Positions 36,481 through 47,829 of a DNA stretch of 64,000 nt are shown piece after piece. The position numbers and the translations under genes were made by a program. How positions within the stretch are numbered: position 1 is the first letter of the stretch; the number at the start of each line of letters is the position of its first letter. This DNA comes from Mauremys mutica (Eukaryota > Chordata > Testudines > Geoemydidae): assembly GCF_020497125.1 (NCBI RefSeq), contig NC_059079.1, forward strand, positions 7,967,053 through 8,031,052, written 5' to 3'. The notes beneath the pieces were generated by a model that worked only from the letters and a program-made list of their open reading frames with translations, did no database searches and was not told the origin of the DNA.

Positions 36481-39142
36481 GATGTCTCTTCGCTATCCGC
36501 ATCAATAATATGTCAATATTTGTGCAATTGTATAACTCTATAATACGTTTGCTCCTATTACTGAAAATGTAATAATTGTAGATTCTAATACAATATGACA
36601 CTTGGTAATGCAAACATATCCTGGACTCTGTCTTGTACGTGTCAGGAAAGAAGTTGTAATTCATATTTTGGGAGCTGTTTGCTAACAACTGAAATACATA
36701 CTGGTCAGAAAAAGATGCAAGATTTATTGCATCTTGTAGCTAAAAGTGAATACTTTGCATTTTGGGATTAACCAAAATGATGTAAATTGCATTGCAAAAT
36801 AACAATACTAAATAATAAAAAAACAGAGGTATGAACACTTCAGAACCACTTAACTGTACAACAGGAAGCAGTTTTCCCATTAGAAGATGGTAAAGAAGGT
36901 TGCATGAGGTCAGTACTTGCAAATTTGATAAAAAGCAACGGTATCCTTTTTCCTTTGAATTTAGTGCTGAAAAAGTATCATATTAATAGGCTGAGTACTG
37001 ACATCCTCTTTGTCCACAGAGTAGATAGAGCATAAGTAATGGTAGCATAAGCATCTCCAATGCTGCCATACCAACATACATCAACAATGAGCAAGAAGGA
37101 ACTTCCTTTAGGTCTATGAGGCCCCCATTCATTCAGCCATTGATGGATATTAATGTGTTAATGGATATGAAAAATGAAGTGCACCATGATGCATCCCAGG
37201 AAGGGGGGACAGATATTTTAGCACTGAATCCCACTCAGAATTGGTAATAATGCTATAGTAATGTTGTCTTGCAGAATGCATACTAGCAGTTGCAAATCAG
37301 CCTTCAGCACAGAACCATAGACAGAAACCATTCAATAATTTCTTATTTTGATGCATTTCCAAACTGCAATAAAAACAATGTTGATAAATGAGAAGCGCTA
37401 GCTTGGATCCTGGATACTGATATGATCTGGAATCTTGCTGTCACTAGAATTTTCTCTAGAAAGGATCACCACACATAGTGATCCATAATTATGTGGTTAA
37501 TGTGATGCTGACTTCACTCCTTTCTGCAGTACTCTTCCTTCCACCAAGACTTAAAAGCAGGCTGCTGAACTCAGATGCAGGTAAAAACCACTTAAATATT
37601 TGGGGAGAAGGGTGGGACCCTGAGGTCAATGCTAAGGGAATCCTTATGGAGATGACTGGCAATGCCTTACTAATGTCTTTTCAGATGTCATTTTTTACTT
37701 AATATCCACAGCAAAAATTAAAATCTATTGTACCTTAGTCATCAATACAGAGTAGATTTTAAGAGAAATATTGCAAAAACAAAAACAAACTATTTTTTTC
37801 AAAAATACACATTGAAAAAACAACAAAACCCCTCTTAATTTAGAAGATAAAACAGAGGAAAATCCCAGGCTATATTATAATACAAATACTCATCATCAGC
37901 ATAATCTCAAATGTATCTCCTCTGAACGTCTTGATTCTGTCAAACAGGGCTGGAAATTTCACAAAACACGCTACCATGTACACAGCTTATCTTGCTTTAT
38001 TTGGATATTTCTGTTCTATTACAAAGGCTAGCTAGAACTGACACCTCAAGAAGCATGAGAAAATGAGAATTAATGTGAAAAAAATTTAGCTGAAAAAAAT
38101 TCCAATTTCAACAGTTATTTGGGGTTTGAGTTTTGGCACAAGATTTGGAAACGAGAAGCATTTTTATTTTACCAGTTTATCCATCTCCCTTGCTATAAGT
38201 AATTTGTAGTAGAGACCATAAACTAATTAAGATCAAAGATAGCTTAGCACTTTGTGCTATTATTAATACAAGGAAAAGATATTTAATCCTTTCATCATAT
38301 TTATTTCCCAGATGTCTGCTTTATCCCTTATCCATAGACATGTGCTTTACAGGAACATAACCAGAGTATGGAAAGGAACTCACAGTACTTGGGATGTGGA
38401 TTCAGTGATGCCTACGCTGCCCTCTAATGGCAAATATGGGAGAAAAACTCTGTTGGATCTGCAGAGAAGATAAAGAAATCATCAAGGTCTTTTATATCTC
38501 CTAAAGAACATGAAACCCTTGACAAGAGAAAAACAACTAGAGAAGATAATTTTGCATGATAGGATGGTAGAAGCTAATCAAGGCCAAAGGAGGCAGCAAA
38601 AACAGGTGCACATTCTACATGAACTATTTCATTCTGTGATTAAGTTTCATTTTATCCAAAGAAAAAAAGAAAGGCAACAGTGAGCTGACTGGGTCTGTTA
38701 GAACACAGCATTTTCTTGACTATGGGACAATTTATCCCCGGTAAGTGGTTAACTATAAAGTCTCCAAGTGCTTTGATTTTAGTGGAAAAACAAACAAAAC
38801 CTTATTCCTTGAGATTGGTTGGCTAAATGCAGTCCAGGGAGTCTGGCAAGGATCCAATTCCAAGCACTGCTTCAATTGAACTTTCAGTATCACACACAAG
38901 ACAGTTAGGGCTAGATTCACACAGGGACTTAGGCATTGTGACACTCAGCATCTCAATGACTAACATTACTGGAATTCACAAAGCCTGAGTTAGGCACTGA
39001 GGCTTCCTTCACAATGAATGAAGGGAAACAGACACCTAAGAATGGGATCACAAACACGAGTATACTAAGCGGGGAGTCATCTATCTCTGCCTAGGATTCT
39101 CAGCTGTCTGTGGAGCACCTCCCTCAGAACTTTTGGCCCAGG

Positions 39143-39262
39143 GTTTAGGGTACTCAGCTGGAATGTGGGAGACCCCCAGTCCAAGACCCACCTCTGCCTG
39201 AGGGGGAACAGGGATTTGAACTGTGATCTGCCATCTCACAGATGAGTGCCCTAATGACTAGA
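39143..39262. repeat. Palindromic tRNA-like repeat
   Basis: GTTTAGGGTACTCAGCTGGA, TGTGGGAGACCC...CCAAGACCC at the left; GAGTGCCCTAATGACTAGAA at the right mirrors it. Same family as 26429-26554. Confidence 0.5.
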
Positions 39263-40106
39263 ATGTGGTTCTCAATCAGGGATACGTGTAACCATGGGGG
39301 TACATAGAGATCTTCCAGGGGAGATGTTAATTCATCTAGATATTTGCCTAGTTTTACAACAGGCTACATTAAATGCACTAGTGAAGTCAGTACAAACTAA
39401 AATTTCATATGGACAATGATTTGTTTATACTGCTCTATATACTATACAATGAAATGTAAGTACATTTTTGGGGGTGGGGGAAGGAAAAGAGAAAGAGAGG
39501 GAGAGTTTGACTTTTAAAACATTTGATAAAAATCTGTACAGAAACACAGTAAAAACATAAAAAATAAATTACAAATCCAACAGATTGCCTATCCCCAACA
39601 GCACAAAGTGCATTTCCAATAGCCACCCCTCTGAATATATTGATCCAAAATTGCTTAAAAGAGGATAATATCTAAACCTCAAATGAAGGTGTAAAACCAT
39701 GAACAATCTAAAATACCAAAGAACATTAACCCCAGTACCAAATAATATATGTCTACTTTTTAAAATGGCCATCTTTGCTTGACCCAGAATGAAGTTTGCA
39801 AGGCATACCACAGATCTACAAACAAGAATAAGGTTATAAACAAGGGGTTCAGCATGAAACCTTGGGAACTCCAGCTGCCTATCCTGCATCCTCAGCTTAA
39901 AAAAATCTCCCAGCGTAAAAAGACTTTGATTAAAAAAAAAAAACGAGTAACATTGAAACCGAGACACTCAGGGTCCAATAAAAAAAAATGTTCCCTAGCA
40001 AAATCCAAACCCTCTACCCACTGAGGAAAAAGCAAAGACCAGCTGCTTCCAAGGAACAGGTTTATCCACAAACAACAGTTACTCTAGAGATGGCGACCAA
40101 AGAGTA

Positions 40107-40313
40107 AAAAGCAACAAAGAGTCCTGTGGCACCTTATAGACTAACAGATGAATTGGAGCATTAACTTTGCGGGGTGTCATGCGTCTGACAAAGTGGGTAT
40201 TCACCCACAAAAGCTCGTGCTCCGACACATCTGTTAGTCTATAAGGTGTCATAGGACTCTCTGTTGCTTTTTACAGATCCAGACTAACACAGCTATCCCT
40301 CTGATACTTGACA
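40107..40313. mobile_element. Foldback Penelope-like terminal element inside the Tx1-like RT gene
   Basis: Two copies of the terminal segment lie head to head: AGTCCTGTGGCACCTTATAG at the left and its complement CTATAAGGTGTCATAGGACT at the right, with ACAAAGTGGGTATTCACCCA in the middle. The flanks ACCAAAGAGTA (40096-40106) and ACCAAAAAGTA (40314-40324) match 10/11, a likely target-site duplication. LINE-like coding sequence continues on both sides. Confidence 0.75.
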
Positions 40314-42384
40314 ACCAAAAAGTAGTGACTCTGCTCAGAAGATCAATGAGCTCCTAAAGCCCTTCTACACCAGGCATAAGAGTCAAGGCAAATACTATTT
40401 CCACCTTTTCAACCTTTCCATGAACCCCTCCTAATTCCAACCCAGAAAATCGTCCAGTCCCAGCATAATTCCTAGTGCCTAAAAGCCAGTTTAGCTCCAC
40501 AATACCTCCCCACCCCTCCCGGCAAAGTCATGGGGTGGGAGATCACTCAAGCCCCCAGCAGGAGTCACTCATCCCACAATTTATGCCAGCTGAGGAAGTC
40601 TGCTCAAAATAGCGCTGACATTCATTGAAAACCTGGACATCACAATCATGAGTAATAAACACAGTCACATCGCCAGCATATGTGGAGACTTTCTCCTCAG
40701 TACAAGTTGGAACAGGGAGAGAAAGGCCAGAAAGACGCTTTCTTTACATGCATAATAGAGGCTCAGTAGAAAGAGCATACAGTAATCCAGACAGGGAACA
40801 ACCCTGACTCCCCTACAGACTGGAAGGGAGTGCTCAAAACACCATTCACCTTAATTAGACTATATATGTCAGTCACATACAAAACCAAAAGCAGAAAGGA
40901 TTCAAAATAAAATACCCATGGCCTGCAAGATCAAAAGCCTGATCTTGATCAAGGGAAGTCAACCAAACATGCAAATCAAACATCTGAAAGACTGACATTA
41001 CATCCTGCAATAGGAAAAGGTTATAAAAAATTGACCTGTTGGAGACACACTAGCTCTGATCAGTGTGCAGGACTGAACCAAACACAGCTTACAGGTTGTT
41101 TGCCAAGGCCTCGGAAAAAAGATTATAGTCGGCGCAAAGCAGGAACACAGGTCTCCAATGCTACACCTCCCCAAGGTCCCCCTTCTTAGGCAACAAGGTA
41201 AGAAGCGCTCGACGACAATGGAGTGACAATATCATCTCGCTGATGGTCTCCTGAATAACCTGGAGCAAGTCAGGCCCAAGAAGGGTCCAAAAGGCCTTTT
41301 AAACCACAATAGGCAAACCACTAATCCCAGGTGCCTTCCCTAGAGCAAAGCCATTTAGGGCAGAAGTCAATTCGGAGAGAGTGTGTCAGGTCCTGTTCAA
41401 GTCTGTCCACATCCATTGCTGAGATCCTAGGAAGATCCTCAGGGAGCTGCCGAGTCTCAGATGGACACACAGACTTTGAGGCATACAGGCCTGAACAAAA
41501 ATACACCACAAAGTTCCCAATTGCCACAGGATCTGAAAGCGCTCAGCTCGATAACACCTTGAAACGGACAGTCATCTTGCACTTTGCATGTTCCTTTTCC
41601 AGGCAGAAGAAAAAGAGAGTAGGCATATCCATTTGAGAAAGGCCCTGGAATTAGCCACCCACAGTGCACCCTGAACTTTGCTATCAAAAAGGTCCCACAA
41701 TTGCTGGGGTTCTCTTATATTTCAAGCTCTCATGCAACCCAGCATCATTACTGCTATGAAAGGCTTTTTCAGGTTCTAACACTAACTTTTCCATACTCCA
41801 TCAAAGGCTGAGGGTTGTCCACTGAGAAAAATATTTAATATTAACTTTACCCGCCTCCCACCATTGCCTCAAGGAGGGGAAAACATCCTTGGGAGGAAAC
41901 CCAAGGCCTCCCAAAATAACTGACAGTCCCCAGAGTGAAAATCTTGTAAAAGGCAAATGTTAAAATGCCAGTATGCATGATGGTCTTGAATAGAAAGATG
42001 AGACAGCACAAATGAGACCATACCACAACCTGAAATCCTAGCAGGGACAACGAAACTAGAAAACAAAACAAAACCAATGATGAGTAAAAACATGAAAACA
42101 GTCCAAGATGGCCAGAGAGAGAGAGCGGGCTCTACCTTTCCTCCGAAGGGTGCACATGTTACAGGTATTAGTTAGGTCAAAAGCCTGTAAAAGATTTACA
42201 AGTAGCAGAGCAGACAGTGGATGCAGCTCCAAATGATTCCTATCCAATCCCTAATTAAGAACACCATTAAAATCACCCTCCAAAATAAAATACGTGTCAA
42301 ACAATTAGTCAAAAGAGCACCCAAACTCTGGAAAAAAAAAACCACACCCTGTCTCCCACCACAGTAAGAGCAGAGACACTGTAA

Positions 42385-42878
42385 TTAAGGCTAAGATTAT
42401 GTCACAGAGGACATGGAAGTCACGGACCTCCATAAAATTTTCCACTTCAGCTCCGGGGCAGTGGGGCTGGAGCTCTCAGCCAATGGAGGCCCTGGAGCTC
42501 CCTGCTGCCATGGCAGCAGGGGTACCTAGAGCTCTGAGCCACCAGCCCTGGAGCTCTCAGCTATAGTGTGGGGGGGGGAACCCAGAGCTCCCAGACACCA
42601 CAGGGGATGGGAGCCCCCACAGCTCCAAGCTGCCATGGGCACTGGGCTCCCACCCAGCATGGGTGCCAGGGGGACCACGAAGCTGTCAGTCACAGTGGTG
42701 GTGGGTGCTGGATTCCCCCTCTCCCCTCCCGCAGCAGGGCTTGGGCTCAGCCCCATTTTGTCAGTTATTTTTAGTAAAAGCCAGGGACAGGTCACAGGCT
42801 TCCCTGAATTTTTGTTTATTGCCCTAAACCCATCCGTGACTGTTACTAAAAATAACTGTGAGAAAATCTTACCCTTAA
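42385..42878. mobile_element. MITE inserted in the Tx1-like endonuclease region
   Basis: TTAAGGCTAAGATTATGTCA at the left and the complement of AAAATCTTACCCTTAA at the right, with internal arms GTCACGGACCTCC and AGGGACAGGTCACAGGC / CCATCCGTGACTGTTAC. Either a TTAA duplication (piggyBac-like) or an imperfect 8-bp duplication (ACTGTAAT / ATTCTAAT, hAT-like) can be read. The middle is rich in GGAGCTC words, CCTGGAGCTCTCAGCC-like, repeated imperfectly. Confidence 0.65.
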
Positions 42879-43499
42879 TTCTAATTAAAGAAAAGATGAT
42901 ATTGCTCAAAAGTAGCTCGAGCCATCAACCAGTGTCCTGGAACGAATTTCCTACACAACCATCGAATCAGGCTTTACACTGTCTTCAAAGAGAAAAGCAA
43001 CCCCTGTGTGTGCAGTGGAACCATAATCAGAAAATCGCCCCATCTCCAACCAGCAAGCTAATCAGTTTGATTGCCTGCATTTGTGTGCATCTCTTACAAT
43101 AATGGAATGACCACCTTTTGTGGGGACAGGTACTAAAAAAGAGCCATATGTTCTTAATGTCTTTGCACCCATTCACACGAGAGAGGCACATACAAAATTA
43201 TCCATCCGTACTCATCAGAAAAAATAAGAAAAATACAGACACATAAAAAAACCCCAAACCTCAAAACAAAACCACCAACTTCTCCTACATCCGTTAATCC
43301 CCAACATTTCCATCGGTCAAAGAGACACGCACTTTGGTCGTCAGGTTTTTTTTCAAATCTGTATTGCTTGTTTGTCAAACTCAGGCACAAAGACACGTCT
43401 CATGGTATACTGAGAAGACAACACAAAACAGATTAAGGTCAGGAAACCAATCTGCCACCTCTACTCCATGTTTCCTCTTAGTCTCCCCCCAAAACCTAC

Positions 43500-44435
43500 C
43501 GATAGCATCTGGTGTACATCCCCACTCAGGACCCAAAGAATCTGAGTTTGTCATCTCCCCCACACTCAGACCCAGAGTCACTACCGACCGTGAGAGGGGA
43601 ACCTCACCAGAGGAAGGGGCTGCTGGAAGCGAGGGGCCCCCAACCAAAGAACCACCCTGAGCAGCACGTCAACAGTGTGCTGTCCCCAACTGCGCTGACC
43701 AAACTAACCCATTTTGTAACGCTCTCAGAAACTGGAGCCCCCTCCACCTTCAACGGCCATTTATTTATTATTATTTTTTGCTTGGGGTTTTGCCAGCAAG
43801 CCAGAATCCTCAGCCAAGGCCATAGATTACATAGCAACAGGCTCAGCCTCCATTTTGCAGGCAGGCGCCACACAATCAGTAATACCATCTTCCCCAGCTT
43901 GTAAAGAGGGGCCTAACCCTCCAGAACCAACAATCCCAGAGCCATCTGGAACCTGTTCAGACCCGGTCTCTGTCACAGCTACCCCACCCTGTGCTTTACT
44001 CTCAGAACTCCCCACATTGCCAGACACAGGGTCACTGTTCCCAGACTTTTTTCAGAGTAGCAGCCATGTTAGTCTGTATCTGCAAAAAGAACAGGAGTAC
44101 TTGTGGCACCTTAGAGACAGAGGCACACTTGCCTCTTCTTAGAGCACCGATTGATCAAATGTCTTGGATGTCCAGCATGAAAACAGGCCATTTCCTCATG
44201 TGGCAACAAACACAATGTAGTGAGATTCCCCAGTTCTATACTTGAGGGAAACTTCTGACATTTTGGGAGCATTGGTGAATATAGCATAAACCTGCCTATG
44301 AGAGGGCAAATACATGCTGAACCTCTGTGGCTTTACAGCTCAAAGGAATCCCCCTAATAGGGCTCGTGTTCTTTTCACAGCTCACCAGGTCTCTAGCCAA
44401 CTGCTAATTTCCTAAAAGATGAGGCACATTAGAGA
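43500..44435 (-). pseudogene. Tx1-like LINE ORF1, 3' part
   Basis: From 44430 leftwards the minus strand gives IISNVPHLL, ending in a stop, then LVSCEKNTSPIRGIPLSCKA. This fits the SNVPPFI...SPI.RIPLGCK block of Tx1-type ORF1 proteins. Further left, LPHEEMACFHAGHPRHL matches the region of the CCHC zinc knuckle with cysteines lost. Beyond it, frames rich in Gly, Ser and Glu (GSGIVGSGGLGPSLQAGEDG) fit the low-complexity tail. A 75-bp Penelope scrap sits in it at 44046-44120. Nucleic-acid binding is the role of intact relatives; this copy is dead. Confidence 0.7.
44046..44120 (+). mobile_element. Penelope-like terminal scrap inside ORF1
   Basis: TTCAGAGTAGCAGCCATGTT, AGTCTGTATCTGCAAAAAGA and ACAGGAGTACTTGTGGCACC are the outer end of the element at 44436, cut off after about 75 bp. 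It separates the zinc-knuckle region from the downstream ORF1 tail. Confidence 0.7.
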
Positions 44436-45690
44436 TAATTTTCAGAGCAGCAGCCGTGTTAGTCTGTATCAGCAAAAATAACAGGAGTACGTGTGGCACT
44501 TTTAGAGACTAACAAATTTATTTGAGCATAAGCTTTCATGGGCTAAAACCCACTTCATCGGATGCATGCAGTGGAAAATACAGTAGAAAGATATATATAC
44601 ACAGAAGACATGAAAAAATGGGTGTTGCCATACCAACTATAACAAGAGTGATCAGTTAAGGTGGGCTATTATCAGCAGGAGGAAAAAAAACTTTTGTAGT
44701 GATAATCAGGATAGCCCATTTCCAACAGTTGACAAGAAGGTGTGAGTAACAGTATGGGGGGAAAAATTAGCATGGGGTAATAGGTTTTACTTTGTGTAAT
44801 GACCCATCCATTCCCAGTCTTTATTCAAGTCTAATTTAATGGTGTCCAGTTTGCAAATTAATTCCAATTCTGCAGTTTCTTGCTGGAGTCTGTTTTTGAA
44901 GTGTTTTTGTTCAAGAACTGGGACTTTGAGGTCTGTAATCAAGTGTCCAGGGAGGTTGAAGTGTTCTCTGACTGGTTTTGCATGTTATAATTCTTGGTGT
45001 CTGATTTGTGTCCATTTATTCTTTTGCATAGAGACTGTCCAGTTTGGCCAACGTACGTGGCAGAGGGGCATTGCTGGCACATGATGGCATATATCACATT
45101 GGTAGATGTGCAGGTGAACGAGCCTCTGATAGTGTGGCTGATGTGATTAGGTTCTATGATGGTGTCTCCTGAACAGATATATGAACAGAGTTGGCAACTG
45201 GCTTTGCTGCAAGGATAGGTTCCTGGGTTAGTGTTTTTGTTGTGTGGTGTGTGGTTACTGGTGAGTATTTACTTCAGGTTAGGGGGCTGTCGGTAAGTGA
45301 GGACTGACCTGTCTCCAAAGATCTGTAAGAGTGAGAGATCATCCTTAAGGATAGGTTGTAGATCCTTGATGATGCACTGGAGAGGTTTTAGTTGTGGGCT
45401 GAAGGTGACGGCTAGTGGCGTTCTGTTACTTTCTTTGTTGGGCCTGTCCTGTAGTAGGTGACTTCTGGGTACTCTTCTGGCTCTGTCAATCTGTTTCTTC
45501 ACTTCAGCAGGTGGGTATTGTAGTTGTAAGAATTCTTGATAGAGTTCTTGTAGGTGTTTGTCTCTGCCTGAGGAGTTGGAGCAAATGCCGTTGTATCTTA
45601 GAGCTTGGCTGTAGACAATAGATGGTGTGGTGTGGCCTGGATGAAAGCTGGACATATATATATCTATATATATATAAATGAGTTTAACAC
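44436..45690 (-). mobile_element. 5'-truncated Penelope-like element with GIY-YIG endonuclease remnant
   Basis: On the minus strand a frame from about 45650 reads SIVYSQALRYNGICSNSS, LQELYQEFLQLQYPPAEVKK, QIDRARRVPRSHLLQD and ILKDDLSLLQIFGD, the post-RT segment of Penelope-like proteins. After an in-frame stop at 45269-45271 the same frame continues through a Cys cluster (YPCSKASCQLC) to NVIYAIMCQQC and TYVGQTGQSL, the VIY...YVG pair of a GIY-YIG nuclease, ending near 44940. The non-coding tail to 44436 includes AAAACCCACTTCATCGGATG and TTAGTCTGTATCAGCAAAA. The reverse transcriptase proper is absent, so this copy is truncated. It lies inside the Tx1-like ORF1. A TA-rich run (45653-45676) marks its right edge. 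Confidence 0.85.
45653..45676. repeat. (TA)n simple repeat at the Penelope/Tx1 junction
   Basis: Alternating TATATA with one C interruption, seen directly. Confidence 0.75.
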
Positions 45691-46130
45691 CAGATGTTGA
45701 GGGGTCAGTACAAGGAGAAAAAACACCCCACACAACAATCCCCTCCACAACCAGCTGCTCAACACGGCTAAGCGTGGTAACACACACAACAGCCGTGAAG
45801 GTGTAGAAGGCGAAACTCACATTTTTAAGCCCAATCACTTTCCAATAGCTAGAACGCACTCCTCCACTGAGCCAGAGTTTAGAAGCAAAATCCACAACCC
45901 ATGGCCATAGGCTAAATACTCAGAATCCACAACCACCAGAGGTCTCTGTTCCCCACATGGCAGCCCAGGGGGGCAGACAAAGGCAATATGGAAATTAAAC
46001 CCACAACCACCACAAAACTAAACAAACGCAACAAAGCAAAAACCCATTTCCTCAACAGAAAGAAAAACAGAGAGAACAGCAAAGCACACCCACTCTCATC
46101 CTCACTCACCCAATCAGCCAACAGGGAGAA
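45691..46130 (-). pseudogene. Tx1-like LINE ORF1, 5' part and upstream region
   Basis: The minus strand gives NVSFAFYTFTAVVCVTTLSR then EQLVVEGIVVWGVFSPCT and DPSTSGVKL. This matches the N-terminal ORF1 region of Tx1-type LINEs (a residue run of the type VEGIVV.G.F.PV.PL). The frame enters Penelope DNA right after it and resumes as ISNVPHLL at 44430. A 69-codon ORF further upstream (45912-46121) is probably 5' untranslated sequence or a decayed start. Confidence 0.65.
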
Positions 46131-46141
46131 TATGATTCTAT

Positions 46142-46200
46142 AGCCTAATGGCTAGTAGATGCCCCCGGATGTGGGAGACCCAGGATACAGCCCCCCACTT
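46142..46200. repeat. Half of a palindromic tRNA-like repeat
   Basis: AGCCTAATGGCTAGTAGATG, CGGATGTGGGAGACCCAGGA matches one arm of the family at 26429-26554. Confidence 0.45.
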
Positions 46201-46589
46201 CTACTGACTCTTTAATTATTTATCCCACCACTGTAGTACCTAACTGCCTTTCACAGACAATCAATAGCGCCAGCAAAGTCCCTAGTGCACTTGTGCATGT
46301 ACTGCCATTTTAAAACAGAACAGTTTTAAACAGCAGAGGCAGAGGAGTCACTTGCCTGACTTTATGGAGTCAGCTGGGATAGCCTGATTGATTGGCAGTA
46401 TGCTGAGATATATTACAACATATTTGTTATTTTAGTTACCCACATTGGTACCCTCTGCATCTCAGTGCAACTCCAAGGCTCCCCTAAGTACTGGATTAAA
46501 AGCAAAGGAAATCTCAAATAATGGGATAAAGTGAATGCGCGTGGGGGGTGGGGGGAGAATACCGAATTAGATTACGGCAGATGAAACAC

Positions 46590-47110
46590 TCAGGGCTCCA
46601 ATACAAAATGCAGGGAGTTTATTTATTACTTTTTTAAAATAAGAATATGCTCACTGACTTGAATTAGTAATTTACCGGCCTTTGGAGCTAGTCTTGTTTT
46701 CCACTGTAGTGAAATAAATGGGAAAACAGCCAGTCTCCTAGGGAGCGTGCTAGCTAGCTGGACTGCCAGCACAATGGAACGCTGTTAGCATCAGCTCCAC
46801 AGTAAACCGTGCATCTGACATACAGGCTGCATGCAAAGGAATTGATAATGACTAGCAACAAATGATAGGGGCTCATTAGTGACAGAGGGCGACACTGAGG
46901 ATACTAACAGCTACTGGGTTAAATTAAGCACAGTTTATGCCATTTCCATTTGTTCAGGTTTTAATCATTTCCGATAATGATTGGTATCTTTTTTTAAAAA
47001 CCCCTATATGTTGCTGTAAAAATTATAAACCCACCCCAGGAGCACAATGTACATTGATTTCATCACTGCATTGTGATTTCCTGAGTGGAAGCTTCATAAA
47101 TCATTGAGGG
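46590..47110. other. Unique stretch, possible conserved non-coding DNA
   Basis: No repeat recognised; AT-rich, with words like TAATTTACCGG and TGATTTCATCACTGC. Listed for a conservation check only. Confidence 0.2.
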
Positions 47111-47829
47111 CACGTGGACCTGATCCTGAAGGTGGCAGATCCACTCAATTCCCGGCCACTCCCAGTGAGCGCTGAGAGGCATGAGTCCTCAGGCCATACT
47201 GGAGCAGCCTGGGACCACTACGCAAACATGTTGGGTCACGCTGCACCACTGATTGCTAGGTAGAACTCCTTATTGATTTGAATGGAGTCTCCTGCTTAAC
47301 AACTGACTGCATGATATGGCCAGTTAATTTTTATTTCTCATTAATAAACCAGCTTTGAGAAGCCTGCACTTTAACATTCCTTGTTTAGGTGCAGAGAAGG
47401 ACCCAAGCCACAAAGCCCCAATCCCGATCCAGAACCAGAACCTGCCCCAACGTACCAGAGTTCAGATGTGGCATTCTGAACTGGTTCAGGCCCAGCTCTG
47501 TTTGAAGCAGTCAGTGGAAAGGAGTGCACATGGGTGGAGTCAGGTCACCTTCAGAAAGTTAGTACATAGTAAAAGTAAGGGATTTCATGTTTATATTCAT
47601 GAGTCATGGCTCCTTCTCTCAGCAAAGGCATATTTGCTTTTGTTAGTCCGTAATTCCCAATAGCAGCCCTGAAACTGGTGTTCCGGACTTATTTCTAAAA
47701 AATGGCAAGATTGGGAAAAAAATATACTGTAAATAAAACAGCTGTTCTCAGAGGTTTGAACAAGGCAATATATGAGTCACGATGCCAGTGCTGTGTTCTT
47801 AGCTCTGCCAACTGACTTACCATTGGCAA

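Larger units (their letters stand above)
39569..43110 (-). pseudogene. Tx1-like LINE (L1 superfamily) ORF2, decayed
   Basis: Read leftwards on the minus strand the order is endonuclease, reverse transcriptase, C-terminal part. Near 43080-42900 frames give STAHTGVAFLFE, an EN segment. Near 42300-42180 ILFWRVILMV then DRNHLELHPLSALLL corresponds to the GGDFN-D.NH part of EN, with the GGDFN core lost. Near 41960 YWHFNICLLQD. The RT opens at about 41345 with GKAPGISGLPIVVYKAFWTL, then CRRALLTLLPKKGDL, WRPVFLLCADYNLFSEALAN, SLDQDQAFDLAGHGYF, GCSLSGLLYALSTEPLL and YAGDV where YADD is expected. This wording follows the Tx1 clade, not CR1 or mammalian L1. Stops, frameshifts and two insertions (42385-42878, 40107-40313) make it dead. 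The 3' limit near 39.4-39.6 kb is uncertain. Confidence 0.82.

Noticed and set aside
39569..39967. 132-codon minus-strand ORF as a separate gene
   Set aside because: Its position and order place it as the C-terminal part of the decayed Tx1-like ORF2.
42566..43102. 178-codon plus-strand ORF
   Set aside because: Spans the MITE at 42385-42878 and the antisense of the Tx1-like endonuclease, so it is an accident of insertion.
44839..45084. Plus-strand 81-codon ORF
   Set aside because: Antisense of the Penelope-like GIY-YIG region.
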